DNA from: G963677185 sp963677185
Lineage (GTDB): Bacteria; Bacillota; Syntrophomonadia; Syntrophomonadales; Syntrophomonadaceae
Assembly: GCA_963677185.1 (NCBI GenBank)
Contig: OY781889.1
Location: 2,170,001 to 2,234,000 of the forward strand
DNA length: 64,000 bases
Reading direction: 5' to 3'
The notes beneath the pieces are model-generated. The model ran no database searches, was not told the DNA's origin, and saw nothing but the letters and a program-made list of their open reading frames with translations. Both the position numbers and the translations under genes were made by a program. Shown in pieces: positions 52,604 through 59,687 of this stretch (the first letter of the stretch is position 1; every line of letters starts with the position of its first letter).

Positions 52604-53082
52604 AACCGGTGGTGTCATTCGTAGGCTATCATAATTCGGGTAAAACCACCCTTATTGTCCAGGTGGTCCAGGCCCTGAAGACCAGGGGCGTAAAAGCTGC
52701 GGTAATCAAGCATTCCTCCCACGGCTTTCACCTGGCGGCAGATAGAGATACTGAAAAGCTTTTCGCAGGAGGAGCTGATCTTGTATATGCGCTGTCTCCG
52801 GAAACCAGTATCTGCTACCGAAGGTATACTGAAGAGCCAGAGCTGGAGCCTATTTTAGAAAGCCTGAGCAATGACGTTGATGTCCTGATTACCGAAGGAT
52901 TCAAGAAACAAAAATATCCGAAGATCGAGGTTCTGCGCCGGGAAATCAAATCAGAACCTATGGATGCCGTAAACAAAATTGCTTATGTTGCAGATTTTGA
53001 GCTGGACAGCCATCTGCCCGGATTTCGTTTCGAAGAAAGCGCAGCCATTGCAGATTTCATAATAAACAGATGGAGTTTATGA
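52600..53082 (+). CDS. mobB: Molybdopterin-guanine dinucleotide biosynthesis protein MobB
   Basis: GTP-binding adaptor that helps MobA make the guanine dinucleotide form of the molybdenum/tungsten cofactor. 160 residues. The P-loop GYHNSGKTT is at 9-17, followed by IKHSSHGFHL and EGFKKQKYPKIEV, both family features. It starts by ATGA overlap with the deaminase. mobA is not in the window. Presence implies a molybdo- or tungsto-enzyme such as formate dehydrogenase. Confidence 0.9.
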   Translation: MKPVVSFVGYHNSGKTTLIVQVVQALKTRGVKAAVIKHSSHGFHLAADRDTEKLFAGGADLVYALSPETSICYRRYTEEPELEPILESLSNDVDVLITEGFKKQKYPKIEVLRREIKSEPMDAVNKIAYVADFELDSHLPGFRFEESAAIADFIINRWSL

Positions 53083-53178
53083 TTCCGTCTTGACAGCCAG
53101 TATAAATTAAGGTGCAATCTTCATCAAGGGTTAATGAATCCGCCAGCGGAATGGTGGTTCAGGAAAGGGAACAGCAGC

Positions 53179-53607
53179 ATGGAAGTGGGTAGCAAACAAG
53201 TCGCATCAGCCGCGATTCGCATGGCCTTAAGTGCAACACGCGCCGAGGAGGGCCGGCTTAAGAAAGAACTCATGGAAGAAACCCAGATTAAGGGTGTAGC
53301 TGTTGATTATGGAGGAGAATTCAGCTCGTCCGCTTCGAAGGTTATTGAAAGAGCCGTAGTTGCAGCCAAGAGGGAAGGCGTAATCAGGGATACTCATGCT
53401 GAAGAAGGCGCGGTGGCCGGTGCTACACACGAAGCCTTCACCCAGATCCTGCCCAAAGCGCTGGGTTTTAATGTGGGAGGCAAGATCGGTATCGCCCGTT
53501 ATCGAGACCATATCAGCGTGGCGGTTTTCATGGGCATAGGCCTGCTGCATCTGGATGAAGTTGCCATTGGCCTGGGTCACCGGGCGGCAGCCGCACCGGA
53601 TAGATAA
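53179..53607 (+). CDS. HutP family RNA-binding protein
   Basis: 142 residues, full-length HutP domain. Bacillus HutP is a histidine- and Mg-dependent antiterminator of the hut operon. Here His73, His84 and His134 (IGLGH) are candidates for the metal/ligand residues. ATG 53179 has AGGAAAGGGAA upstream; the longer reading from 53134 lacks a site. A TTGACA at 53090 has only a weak -10 17 bases downstream. No histidine-use genes are nearby, so its RNA target is unknown. The HutP paralogue class in Clostridia is largely uncharacterised. Confidence 0.8.
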   Translation: MEVGSKQVASAAIRMALSATRAEEGRLKKELMEETQIKGVAVDYGGEFSSSASKVIERAVVAAKREGVIRDTHAEEGAVAGATHEAFTQILPKALGFNVGGKIGIARYRDHISVAVFMGIGLLHLDEVAIGLGHRAAAAPDR

Positions 53608-53713
53608 GTCCTGCCCGGCAGGCGCAGGCATCGAACAGTACAGAGGGATGGAAGTTATCAACGAACGGCGGCAGCTGGTTCAGGCAAATCAAGGTAAAAG
53701 GCAGGAAGGTAGT

Positions 53714-54082
53714 ATGAGCAGGGTTAGAGGAATACGCGGAGCCACAAACATTCCGGTGGACACAGCTGAAGAGTTGATTGAGGCCACAACCGAGCTGTTA
53801 TTGCGCATGCAGCAATTGAACAGCTTCGAGGTGGACGAGATTGCCAGCATTCTGTTCACAGTCACGCCGGACATCCGTTCGGCTTTCCCGGCCGAGGCCG
53901 CCCGCCTGATGGGCTGGACCATGGTTCCATTGCTGTGCTTTCAGGAGATTGAAATATCGGGTTCTATGGAACATTGCATCAGGGTGCTGCTTCATTGGAA
54001 TACTGACAAGTCGCAGCAGGAAATCAAGCACGTGTATCTGCGGGATGCGGTGCAGTTGCGGCGAGATCTCTGCGAAGAGTAG
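53714..54082 (+). CDS. aroH: Chorismate mutase, AroH type
   Basis: 122 residues of the trimeric AroH class. VRGIRGATNI at the N-terminus includes the active-site Arg; VTPDIRSAFPAEAAR follows, and HVYLRDAVQLRRDL near the C-terminus carries the Tyr/Arg pair. Converts chorismate to prephenate. AGGAAGGT lies just before ATG 53714; the frame is open further upstream, but those residues are unrelated. No other aromatic amino-acid genes adjoin. Chorismate is also the substrate of MqnA in this window. Confidence 0.9.
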   Translation: MSRVRGIRGATNIPVDTAEELIEATTELLLRMQQLNSFEVDEIASILFTVTPDIRSAFPAEAARLMGWTMVPLLCFQEIEISGSMEHCIRVLLHWNTDKSQQEIKHVYLRDAVQLRRDLCEE

Positions 54083-54192
54083 GCTCGAGGACTGATGATT
54101 TTAATGGGAAAAATCATCGGGTATAGACCGCTTGATTTGTTCGAGGTTTGTCCCTTTATTCGGTGTGCAAGTGTTGCAATGAGGTGATTGCC

Positions 54193-54519
54193 GTGATGAT
54201 TTCGGAAGAAGGATTGACCGAGTTTTTGTCGCTGGTCCAGGATAAAGCCCGGCAGCGCGGCTGCCGATTCTATTTGAATGTGCCAGAAGGGCGATTTATG
54301 CACTGGCCGGAAAGAGAAATTGAGCTCTGCGATGTTTCTGGCTGGATGGTGCCTGAAAACGAGTGTGCCGAATTCGAACCCTTCTATTATGGATATTTCG
54401 AAAATGATCTTATCCTGCACGAAGAATTCAAACAAAAATACTTAACCCGGCTGCAAATGGTGGAATGGAAGATCGAAGCAAACGGACAGCTGGATTTCGC
54501 AATTTTTCCCCGCCCTTGA
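54193..54519 (+). CDS. Small protein of unknown function
   Basis: 108 residues, acidic, with no membrane segment. Features seen are VQDKARQRGCRFYLNVPEGR and a Trp/Tyr-rich middle (CDVSGWMVPENE, FYYGYFEND). I do not recognise the family. Start GTG 54193 or ATG 54196, after GAGGTGATT at 54181. The reading is supported by the ribosome site and by lack of any other gene here. It follows aroH by 110 bases. Confidence 0.6.
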   Translation: MMISEEGLTEFLSLVQDKARQRGCRFYLNVPEGRFMHWPEREIELCDVSGWMVPENECAEFEPFYYGYFENDLILHEEFKQKYLTRLQMVEWKIEANGQLDFAIFPRP

Positions 54520-54574
54520 TGTCACTCCTGCCAGCTTTTCCCACTATCTAATATAAACCTGCGACCAAATTCGA

Positions 54575-54603
54575 TTGGTATCTGCTGCCAGAACTGCTAC
54601 AAT
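54575..54603 (+). promoter_or_regulatory. Promoter upstream of the site-2 protease
   Basis: TTGGTA (54575-54580), a 17-base spacer and TACAAT (54598-54603) with an extended TGC before it. The leader downstream, about 165 bases, contains an 8-bp inverted repeat TTTGTGAA/TTCACAAA (54638-54669). No gene is seen between 54520 and 54774. Confidence 0.65.
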
Positions 54604-54774
54604 ATATTTATCATGCATGGCCATAATGTGAAGTAAATTTGTGAATAAATACCGGGATAGGTTCACAAAATAGGACCTGGAGAAAAATATGGTTCACTGA
54701 ACGATAGGTTCTGTCGAAGAGAAGCCCCGGATATGCAGGTGATGCTGATAAATGTTGGAATAGGAGTTGACGGT

Positions 54775-55506
54775 ATGATAAACGCACTGATTATTATAAG
54801 CGCCCTGGTATTCGCAGTGATCAGCCATGAGTTCGGGCACATGCTCATGACCAAAATTTGCGGGGTGTCTGTTCCCGAGTTTGGAATCGGTTTTGGCAAG
54901 AGATTGGGCAGCTTTACAGTCCGCGGGACCCGCTATCAGGTAGGTCTAATACCTCTGGGAGGTTACGTCAAAATTGATGATGAGGCCTTTTTTAAATTGC
55001 CAGCATACAAAAAGAACCTGGTGTTCCTGGCGGGGCCGTTTGTAAACATAGGTTCAGCAGCCTTGCTGATGTGGATGTACTGGATGTCAGTCGGGATAAA
55101 CATGGGCAAAGCGCTGGATACGCTGGTTATTAAAGCCGGTGAAGCCTCTTTAACGGTACTGGGGATTTTGCTGCAAGCAACAGCAGAAGCCGTTCAGACC
55201 ATGGGAGCAGATGCTTTAATGGGACCGGTGGGAGCCGTAGGCGTTGCGGCCCAGATAAGCGATCAGACCGGTCTGTATATGACCTTAATGGTGGTTATGC
55301 TTTTCTTGAGCCTGGGTATTGTTAACCTTCTGCCTTTGCCGGCACTTGATGGAGGCCAGGTGCTTATGACCGTACTGCGAGTTCCGGTCGCTATTCACCA
55401 GAAGGCCGCGCAGGCCGGACTATATGCGATGCTGGTGCTGGGGGTTGTAATAATGGGCTGGGATGTTTATCGTATAATTACCGGCACTCTAGGAGTGATA
55501 AACTAA
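54775..55506 (+). CDS. M50 site-2 protease-like membrane protein without PDZ domain
   Basis: 243 residues with about five membrane segments. The zinc motif HEFGH (His18, Glu19, His22) is in the first segment, and the third ligand is in NLLPLPALDGGQ near 190. GPFVNIGSAALL is the conserved NxG segment. Canonical RseP/SpoIVFB relatives have a PDZ or CBS domain; the space between the segments is too short for one here. AGGAG at 54762-54766 lies 8 bases before ATG 54775; earlier ATGs at 54733 and 54745 lack a site. Substrate unknown. Confidence 0.78.
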   Translation: MINALIIISALVFAVISHEFGHMLMTKICGVSVPEFGIGFGKRLGSFTVRGTRYQVGLIPLGGYVKIDDEAFFKLPAYKKNLVFLAGPFVNIGSAALLMWMYWMSVGINMGKALDTLVIKAGEASLTVLGILLQATAEAVQTMGADALMGPVGAVGVAAQISDQTGLYMTLMVVMLFLSLGIVNLLPLPALDGGQVLMTVLRVPVAIHQKAAQAGLYAMLVLGVVIMGWDVYRIITGTLGVIN

Positions 55507-55522
55507 TAAAAGTGGCAAAATG

Positions 55523-55580
55523 AAAGCGGATTTCTATAGGACACCTTTTTCAAGTCCAGTAGATTTCCGCTTTATTATTT
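55523..55580 (+). terminator. Possible terminator after the site-2 protease
   Basis: AAAGCGGA (55523-55530) pairs with TCCGCTTT (55566-55573) across a long loop, followed by ATTATTT. The loop is large and the T-run broken, so this is a weak call. Confidence 0.4.
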
Positions 55581-55689
55581 GTTTCCGGCAGACCGGATAG
55601 CGGTGTGACTGTGTTCGCCAGGAACACCGCCAAAAGGGTTTCACTTTTTCATGTACCATACATTTCTGTTATATTCCTGTATATACGTG

Positions 55690-55698
55690 TGATATACT
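55690..55698 (+). promoter_or_regulatory. Extended -10 promoter
   Basis: TGATATACT fits TGnTATAAT with one change. It lies 31 bases before the ATG at 55729 and would start the three-gene GGDEF unit. Confidence 0.45.
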
Positions 55699-55728
55699 AT
55701 GAAAACAGAGCGTTTAGGGGGTTTTACG

Positions 55729-55929
55729 ATGGAAGAAAACAACCGGGATCTCGAAATCATGCGCCAGTTGATTCAAAAGAAAAAGGACAAGAGCGCCAAG
55801 CAGGGAAGTCTGAAAGAGCGTCCCGAGGATCGCTTTGGAACGACCAGCAAAAAAAGTAAAAAACAGGCGAAGGAGAGCGAGGGCGAAGCTCCAGATGACA
55901 GCACCGCCGCATCGCCAGAGAAGGAATGA
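55729..55929 (+). CDS. Small charged protein
   Basis: 66 residues, highly charged: lysine-rich first half (IQKKKDKSAKQ, KKSKKQAKE) and acidic end (ESEGEAPDDS...PEKE). Predicted to be mostly disordered; no known domain. TTAGGGGG lies about 8 bases before the ATG at 55729; the in-frame ATG at 55699 overlaps the -10. It overlaps the next gene by four bases, so it is likely a real member of the operon. Confidence 0.6.
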   Translation: MEENNRDLEIMRQLIQKKKDKSAKQGSLKERPEDRFGTTSKKSKKQAKESEGEAPDDSTAASPEKE

Positions 55930-56222
55930 CCGGATCCAGCCATTTGCAAAGCCCGAGCCGGGAGGATATCAGCCAGATGATGGATTCTATATACCTTCCG
56001 GAATGGAGGGTGGTCAGCCAGACCTTCATCATCAATGACATTAAGCAATTTGCGATCGACATGAAGAGCTTCGCTGCTGAAAACAGCCTGGATGACGTAA
56101 CCGCCTGGAGCGATATGATTTTAACCAGCTGCGCCGAGTTTGATATCCTTCAGATTACCGATGCACTGGCTGCTTTTCCGACTCTAATGCAGGATATTTC
56201 TGGCCGGACAGAAGAGCTTTAA
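55926..56222 (+). CDS. Small helical protein, Hpt-tail-like
   Basis: 98 residues, predicted all-helical. The segment IKQFAIDMKSFAAENSLDDVTAWSD followed by CAEFDILQITDALAAFP resembles tails found at the end of hybrid histidine kinases, but no phospho-accepting His is obvious. AAGGA precedes the ATG, which overlaps the upstream stop (ATGA). It lies 12 bases before a receiver-GGDEF gene, so a regulatory partner role is plausible. Not assigned to a family. Confidence 0.6.
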   Translation: MTGSSHLQSPSREDISQMMDSIYLPEWRVVSQTFIINDIKQFAIDMKSFAAENSLDDVTAWSDMILTSCAEFDILQITDALAAFPTLMQDISGRTEEL

Positions 56223-56234
56223 GGAGGGCTGAAC

Positions 56235-57176
56235 TTGAACGACAATATTCAATATTTAGTGCCTCAGGCCAGCCCGCTGATTCTTCTTATTGATGAACAG
56301 GCGGACCGGCTGCAGTCCATGGCCAGGATTTTAGGCCCGGCAGGATACCGGCTGTCAGTTGCGATGAGCGGTTATGACGCCAGGAGCCGGGTTCAGCTTA
56401 TTAGTCCGGACCTGATAATAATGGATGAAGAGATGCTGCAAAAGGCTCGCTTCGAAGCGGGTGGCAGGTTGTACATAACGGATCAGGCCGTAAGTACGCC
56501 TGTAATACTAATGGTTGATCGCCTCTCCGCAGCAGCTTGCGAACAAGCCTTTGAGCTGGGAGCCGCGGATTATGCCGGCAAGCCTTTGAACCCGCAAGAA
56601 TTGATCAGCAAGACCGCTGTTCAAATCCTGCTGCGAAGGGCTCAAGCGTCCGAGCGGAGCTTGAGGGAGGAATTGCAGGTGGCCCGGGAACTGATCGACA
56701 TGATGTCGGTCACTGATTCATTGACCAGCCTGTTCAATCACCGGGGGTTTATCACCCTTTCAGAACAACAGCTGAAAATTTGCAAACGCCAGGCCAAGCC
56801 GGCTTTGCTCGCATATATGGACATAGACGGATTGCAGCGAGTAAACGAGCAGTTCGGGCACCTGGTAGGAGACCAGTTGTTGATTGATGTTAGCACTATC
56901 ATACGCAAAGCATTCAGGGATTCAGACATTATTGCCAGGATGGGCGGGGATGAATTTGCTGTATTTCTGGTGGACAGTGAAGAAAAGACTGCAGGCTTGC
57001 TGACTGAACGCCTGGCGATGCATACTGAACGCTTTAACAGCTCCATGGCCAGGGATTACAAAATATCATTGAGTATGGGCATAGTGCCCTGCACGCCGGA
57101 AGCCTCGCCTTCGATTGAAGAACTGCTGACCATGGCCAGCGCGCTGATGAAACGCAATAAAAAATCCGGGGATTGA
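56235..57176 (+). CDS. Receiver-GGDEF diguanylate cyclase
   Basis: 313 residues. The N-terminal receiver has Asp64 in IIMDEEM, acidic Asp20/Glu21, and Lys116 in AGKPLN. A linker helix joins it to the GGDEF domain with GGDEF at 237-241. The inhibitory site RDSD lies five residues before it, so product inhibition by c-di-GMP is expected. DSLTSLFNHRGF and DIDGLQRVNEQFGH are typical of active cyclases. Start TTG 56235 after AAGGAGG. The sensor kinase is unknown; a receiver-bearing kinase lies 2.5 kb downstream on the other strand. Confidence 0.92.
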   Translation: MNDNIQYLVPQASPLILLIDEQADRLQSMARILGPAGYRLSVAMSGYDARSRVQLISPDLIIMDEEMLQKARFEAGGRLYITDQAVSTPVILMVDRLSAAACEQAFELGAADYAGKPLNPQELISKTAVQILLRRAQASERSLREELQVARELIDMMSVTDSLTSLFNHRGFITLSEQQLKICKRQAKPALLAYMDIDGLQRVNEQFGHLVGDQLLIDVSTIIRKAFRDSDIIARMGGDEFAVFLVDSEEKTAGLLTERLAMHTERFNSSMARDYKISLSMGIVPCTPEASPSIEELLTMASALMKRNKKSGD

Positions 57177-57217
57177 TAAATTTCCCCGGGTTGACGGTAT
57201 TGAAGCCTGGCAATTCC

Positions 57218-57241
57218 AATCTCTCCGAGCGGAGGATTTTT
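57218..57241 (+). terminator. Terminator after the GGDEF gene
   Basis: AATC(T)CTCCG-type arm at 57218-57227 pairs with CGGAGGATT (57230-57238) with one bulged T, followed by TTTTT. The effective loop is GAGC. Confidence 0.6.
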
Positions 57242-57258
57242 ATTACTGCAGCGGGCCA

Positions 57259-57462
57259 TTAGCTGCCCGGGTGGTTTCCCCTTCGAGCTGACTCCTTGCG
57301 CACTCCCTTGAAAGCTTTATGATCATGCTTAATACTTGCCGGATTTACCGGCTTGACTTCGTGAATGTGCCTATTAGTTTCGGCACGGCCTTTATGAACT
57401 GGATCAGGCGGGTTAATGACGGCTTGAGAGGAACTGTGCACAAGCCCCTTGCTTCTGGTCAT
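57259..57462 (-). CDS. Possible small basic protein
   Basis: 67 residues, basic and rich in His, Lys and Arg (TRSKGLVHSSSQAVINPPDPVHKG, HDHKAFKGVRKESARRG); no membrane segment or known domain. GAAGGAG lies 9 bases before the ATG at 57462. The upstream in-frame ATG at 57480 abuts the same site. It is the only candidate gene in the 480-base gap between the GGDEF gene and the ABC-F gene. Coding status is uncertain; it is convergent with the GGDEF gene. Confidence 0.42.
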   Translation of the reverse strand: MTRSKGLVHSSSQAVINPPDPVHKGRAETNRHIHEVKPVNPASIKHDHKAFKGVRKESARRGNHPGS

Positions 57463-57658
57463 ATGCTTCATCTCCTTCAATACTCTGTCATAGGCCCGGA
57501 GAGATAATTGCCAGTGGCCTGTTTCTATATCTTTACTTTAGCATGGAATGTGGTCATCAAACAAACCGAGGCAAGGCCGTTTTGATTCGATTTCCGGAGA
57601 ATAATCGGTTCGCAACCGATAAATCGTTTCATAATCCAGATTGGGGAGCAGGCCTGCA

Positions 57659-59572
57659 TTATTCTGCTTCTTCGAGTTCTGACATGGCATATTCCCATTC
57701 GTTCAGGGTATCCAGCAGAGCATCTCTAACCTGCTTGAGTTCCAGAGAAGCATCGCGGGCTAATTGCTGATCCTGGTATGTTTCGGGTTGCGAGAGAGTC
57801 TGTTCCAGCATTTCCTGGCGTGTTTCCAGTCCTGTGATTGAAGACTCGAGCTGTTCAATTCGGGCCGCCTGTTCCCGGCGGGTTCTCCGGCGGTTCTTTT
57901 CCTCTTCGCTGATTCCTCCCCTGGTCCGCCTGGGTTTGTTTGAAAAAACGGCTTCAGCAGCCGTATTTCGCAGCCGGGCCGCTGCTTTCTTATCCTGATA
58001 GTCGCTGTATTTGCCTGGATATCGCACCAGGCGGCCTTCTTCAATAGCCAGAATGGTGTCAGCCAGTTGATCCACAAAATATCGATCATGGGAGACCAGC
58101 AGAATGGTTCCGGGATATTGGGTCAGAGCTGCCTCGACGGCTTGCCGGCTCTCAATGTCCAGGTGATTGGTCGGTTCGTCCATAATAAGCATATTGCCTT
58201 GCAAAAGGAGCAGTTTTAACAAGGAAAGCCGGGCTTTTTCACCCCCGCTCAAATCGCAGATCCTCTTAAAAACATCATCCCCGGTAAAAAGCATGGAACC
58301 CAGCCGAGTGCGGGCCTGCTCCAGGTTAAGATCGCTGTTGTTTACAATCTCCTCCAGAACCGTTCCGTTCAGATTCAGGTTCTGGTTTTCCTGGTCAAAA
58401 AATCCCAGGCGTACCCGGCTTCCCAGGCGTACGCTGCCAGAATCAGGCTCGATTCTTCCAGCCAGGATGCCCAGCAAGGTGCTTTTGCCGCAGCCGTTAG
58501 GGCCAACCAGGGCAAGGCGCTCGCCCTTATTAATAGTGATTTCCGCATCCGCCAGGATTGCCCGGCCGTTGTATGATTTGTTTATCGAATCGGCAGCGAT
58601 TACAATATGACCGCTGTAACTGGCCGGACGGGTGGTTTGAACAGATATGGAACCGTTCCCATCAGGACGTTCCAGCCTTTCCATCCGGTCAAGCTGTGAT
58701 TTACGGCCCCGCGCCTGTTTGGATTTTATCCCTGCCTTGTAGCGCAGGATGTATTCTTCGGTTTTTTGAATATGGCTTTGCTGCCGCTCGTAAGCCCGGA
58801 GGCGAGCCAGGTCTTCCGCTGCCTTCAGTTCAACATAACGGCTGTAATTACCAGGATAAGAAGAAATCTTGCCTTCGCTGAGGCAGACGATGCGCCTGGC
58901 GACCCGGTCGAGAAAGCGTCGATCATGGGATACGACCAGCACAGAGCCGGCAAAGGACTGAAGAAAATCCTCCAGCCATTCCACCGAGCTAATGTCCAGG
59001 TGATTGGTGGGTTCGTCCAGCAGCAGGATATCCCGGCGCATTACCAGAAGCCGGGCCAGGTTGAGCCGGGTTTTTTCTCCACCGCTGAAACTGGACCAGG
59101 TTTGTTGAAACTGGGAGCTGTTGAAACCAAGACCAGCCAGCACTTTTCTGGCCATACTTTCACAAGCATAACCGTTATTGCGTTCATAGTCCTCGGTCAG
59201 CCGGGCATAGCGGGCCATCAACGGCTCGAGCACAATGCCGGGAACAGTCATCTGGATTTCCAGTTCGCGCAGGGAGGAGCGCTGTTCCATCAGTTCTGGA
59301 AAGCCGCTCATGATTGCATCCCAGGCGGTGAAGCCTTCAGGAATATCCGCCATCTGGTCCAGGCAGCCTGCAGTTGTATGGACGGCCAGAATGACATCCC
59401 CCGAGTCAGGAGTAACCGAGCCGGCCAGGCACTTTAGAAAGGTAGACTTGCCGCAGCCGTTCGCGCCTACCATGCCGACACGCTCATGCTCGTTGATTAC
59501 CATGCTGGCCTCGGACAACACCTGCTGAATACCGAAAGATTTTTGAATTCGATTAGCCTGAAGGAGAATCAT
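57659..59572 (-). CDS. ABC-F family ATPase
   Basis: 637 residues: two ABC domains in one chain and no membrane segments. The first Walker A is GANGCGKST (about 36-44) with FSGGEKTRLNLARLL and LLDEPTNHLD; the second has GPNGCGKST and LSGGEKARLSLLKLL with MDEPTNHLD. A charged linker (interdomain, about 240-320) and a C-terminal coiled coil (about 545-637) follow the Uup/YkpA pattern. ABC-F proteins act on ribosomes; some protect against antibiotics, others tune translation. Which group this belongs to is not clear. Confidence 0.92.
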   Translation of the reverse strand: MILLQANRIQKSFGIQQVLSEASMVINEHERVGMVGANGCGKSTFLKCLAGSVTPDSGDVILAVHTTAGCLDQMADIPEGFTAWDAIMSGFPELMEQRSSLRELEIQMTVPGIVLEPLMARYARLTEDYERNNGYACESMARKVLAGLGFNSSQFQQTWSSFSGGEKTRLNLARLLVMRRDILLLDEPTNHLDISSVEWLEDFLQSFAGSVLVVSHDRRFLDRVARRIVCLSEGKISSYPGNYSRYVELKAAEDLARLRAYERQQSHIQKTEEYILRYKAGIKSKQARGRKSQLDRMERLERPDGNGSISVQTTRPASYSGHIVIAADSINKSYNGRAILADAEITINKGERLALVGPNGCGKSTLLGILAGRIEPDSGSVRLGSRVRLGFFDQENQNLNLNGTVLEEIVNNSDLNLEQARTRLGSMLFTGDDVFKRICDLSGGEKARLSLLKLLLLQGNMLIMDEPTNHLDIESRQAVEAALTQYPGTILLVSHDRYFVDQLADTILAIEEGRLVRYPGKYSDYQDKKAAARLRNTAAEAVFSNKPRRTRGGISEEEKNRRRTRREQAARIEQLESSITGLETRQEMLEQTLSQPETYQDQQLARDASLELKQVRDALLDTLNEWEYAMSELEEAE

Positions 59573-59617
59573 ATCTATTTCCTTTACCTGGCCGTGCCAG
59601 GCAGTTGTAATGCAAAT

Positions 59618-59642
59618 GAAAAACCCGCCACCGATGCGGGTT
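59618..59642 (-). terminator. Terminator of the histidine kinase unit
   Basis: On the minus strand AACCCGC-ATCGGTG-GCGGGTT forms a perfect 7-bp stem, followed by TTTTTC. It lies 46 bases after the kinase stop and 46 bases before the ABC-F start. Confidence 0.7.
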
Positions 59643-59650
59643 CATTGTAC

Positions 59651-59659
59651 ATTATATCA
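59651..59659 (-). promoter_or_regulatory. Extended -10 promoter of the ABC-F gene
   Basis: On the minus strand TGATATAAT matches the extended -10 consensus exactly. Transcription would start near 59644, at the 5' edge of the terminator hairpin, giving the ABC-F mRNA a leader of about 70 bases that begins with that hairpin. Confidence 0.55.
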
Positions 59660-59687
59660 TATCGCCGGTGATTTGCGTATGCCGGCT

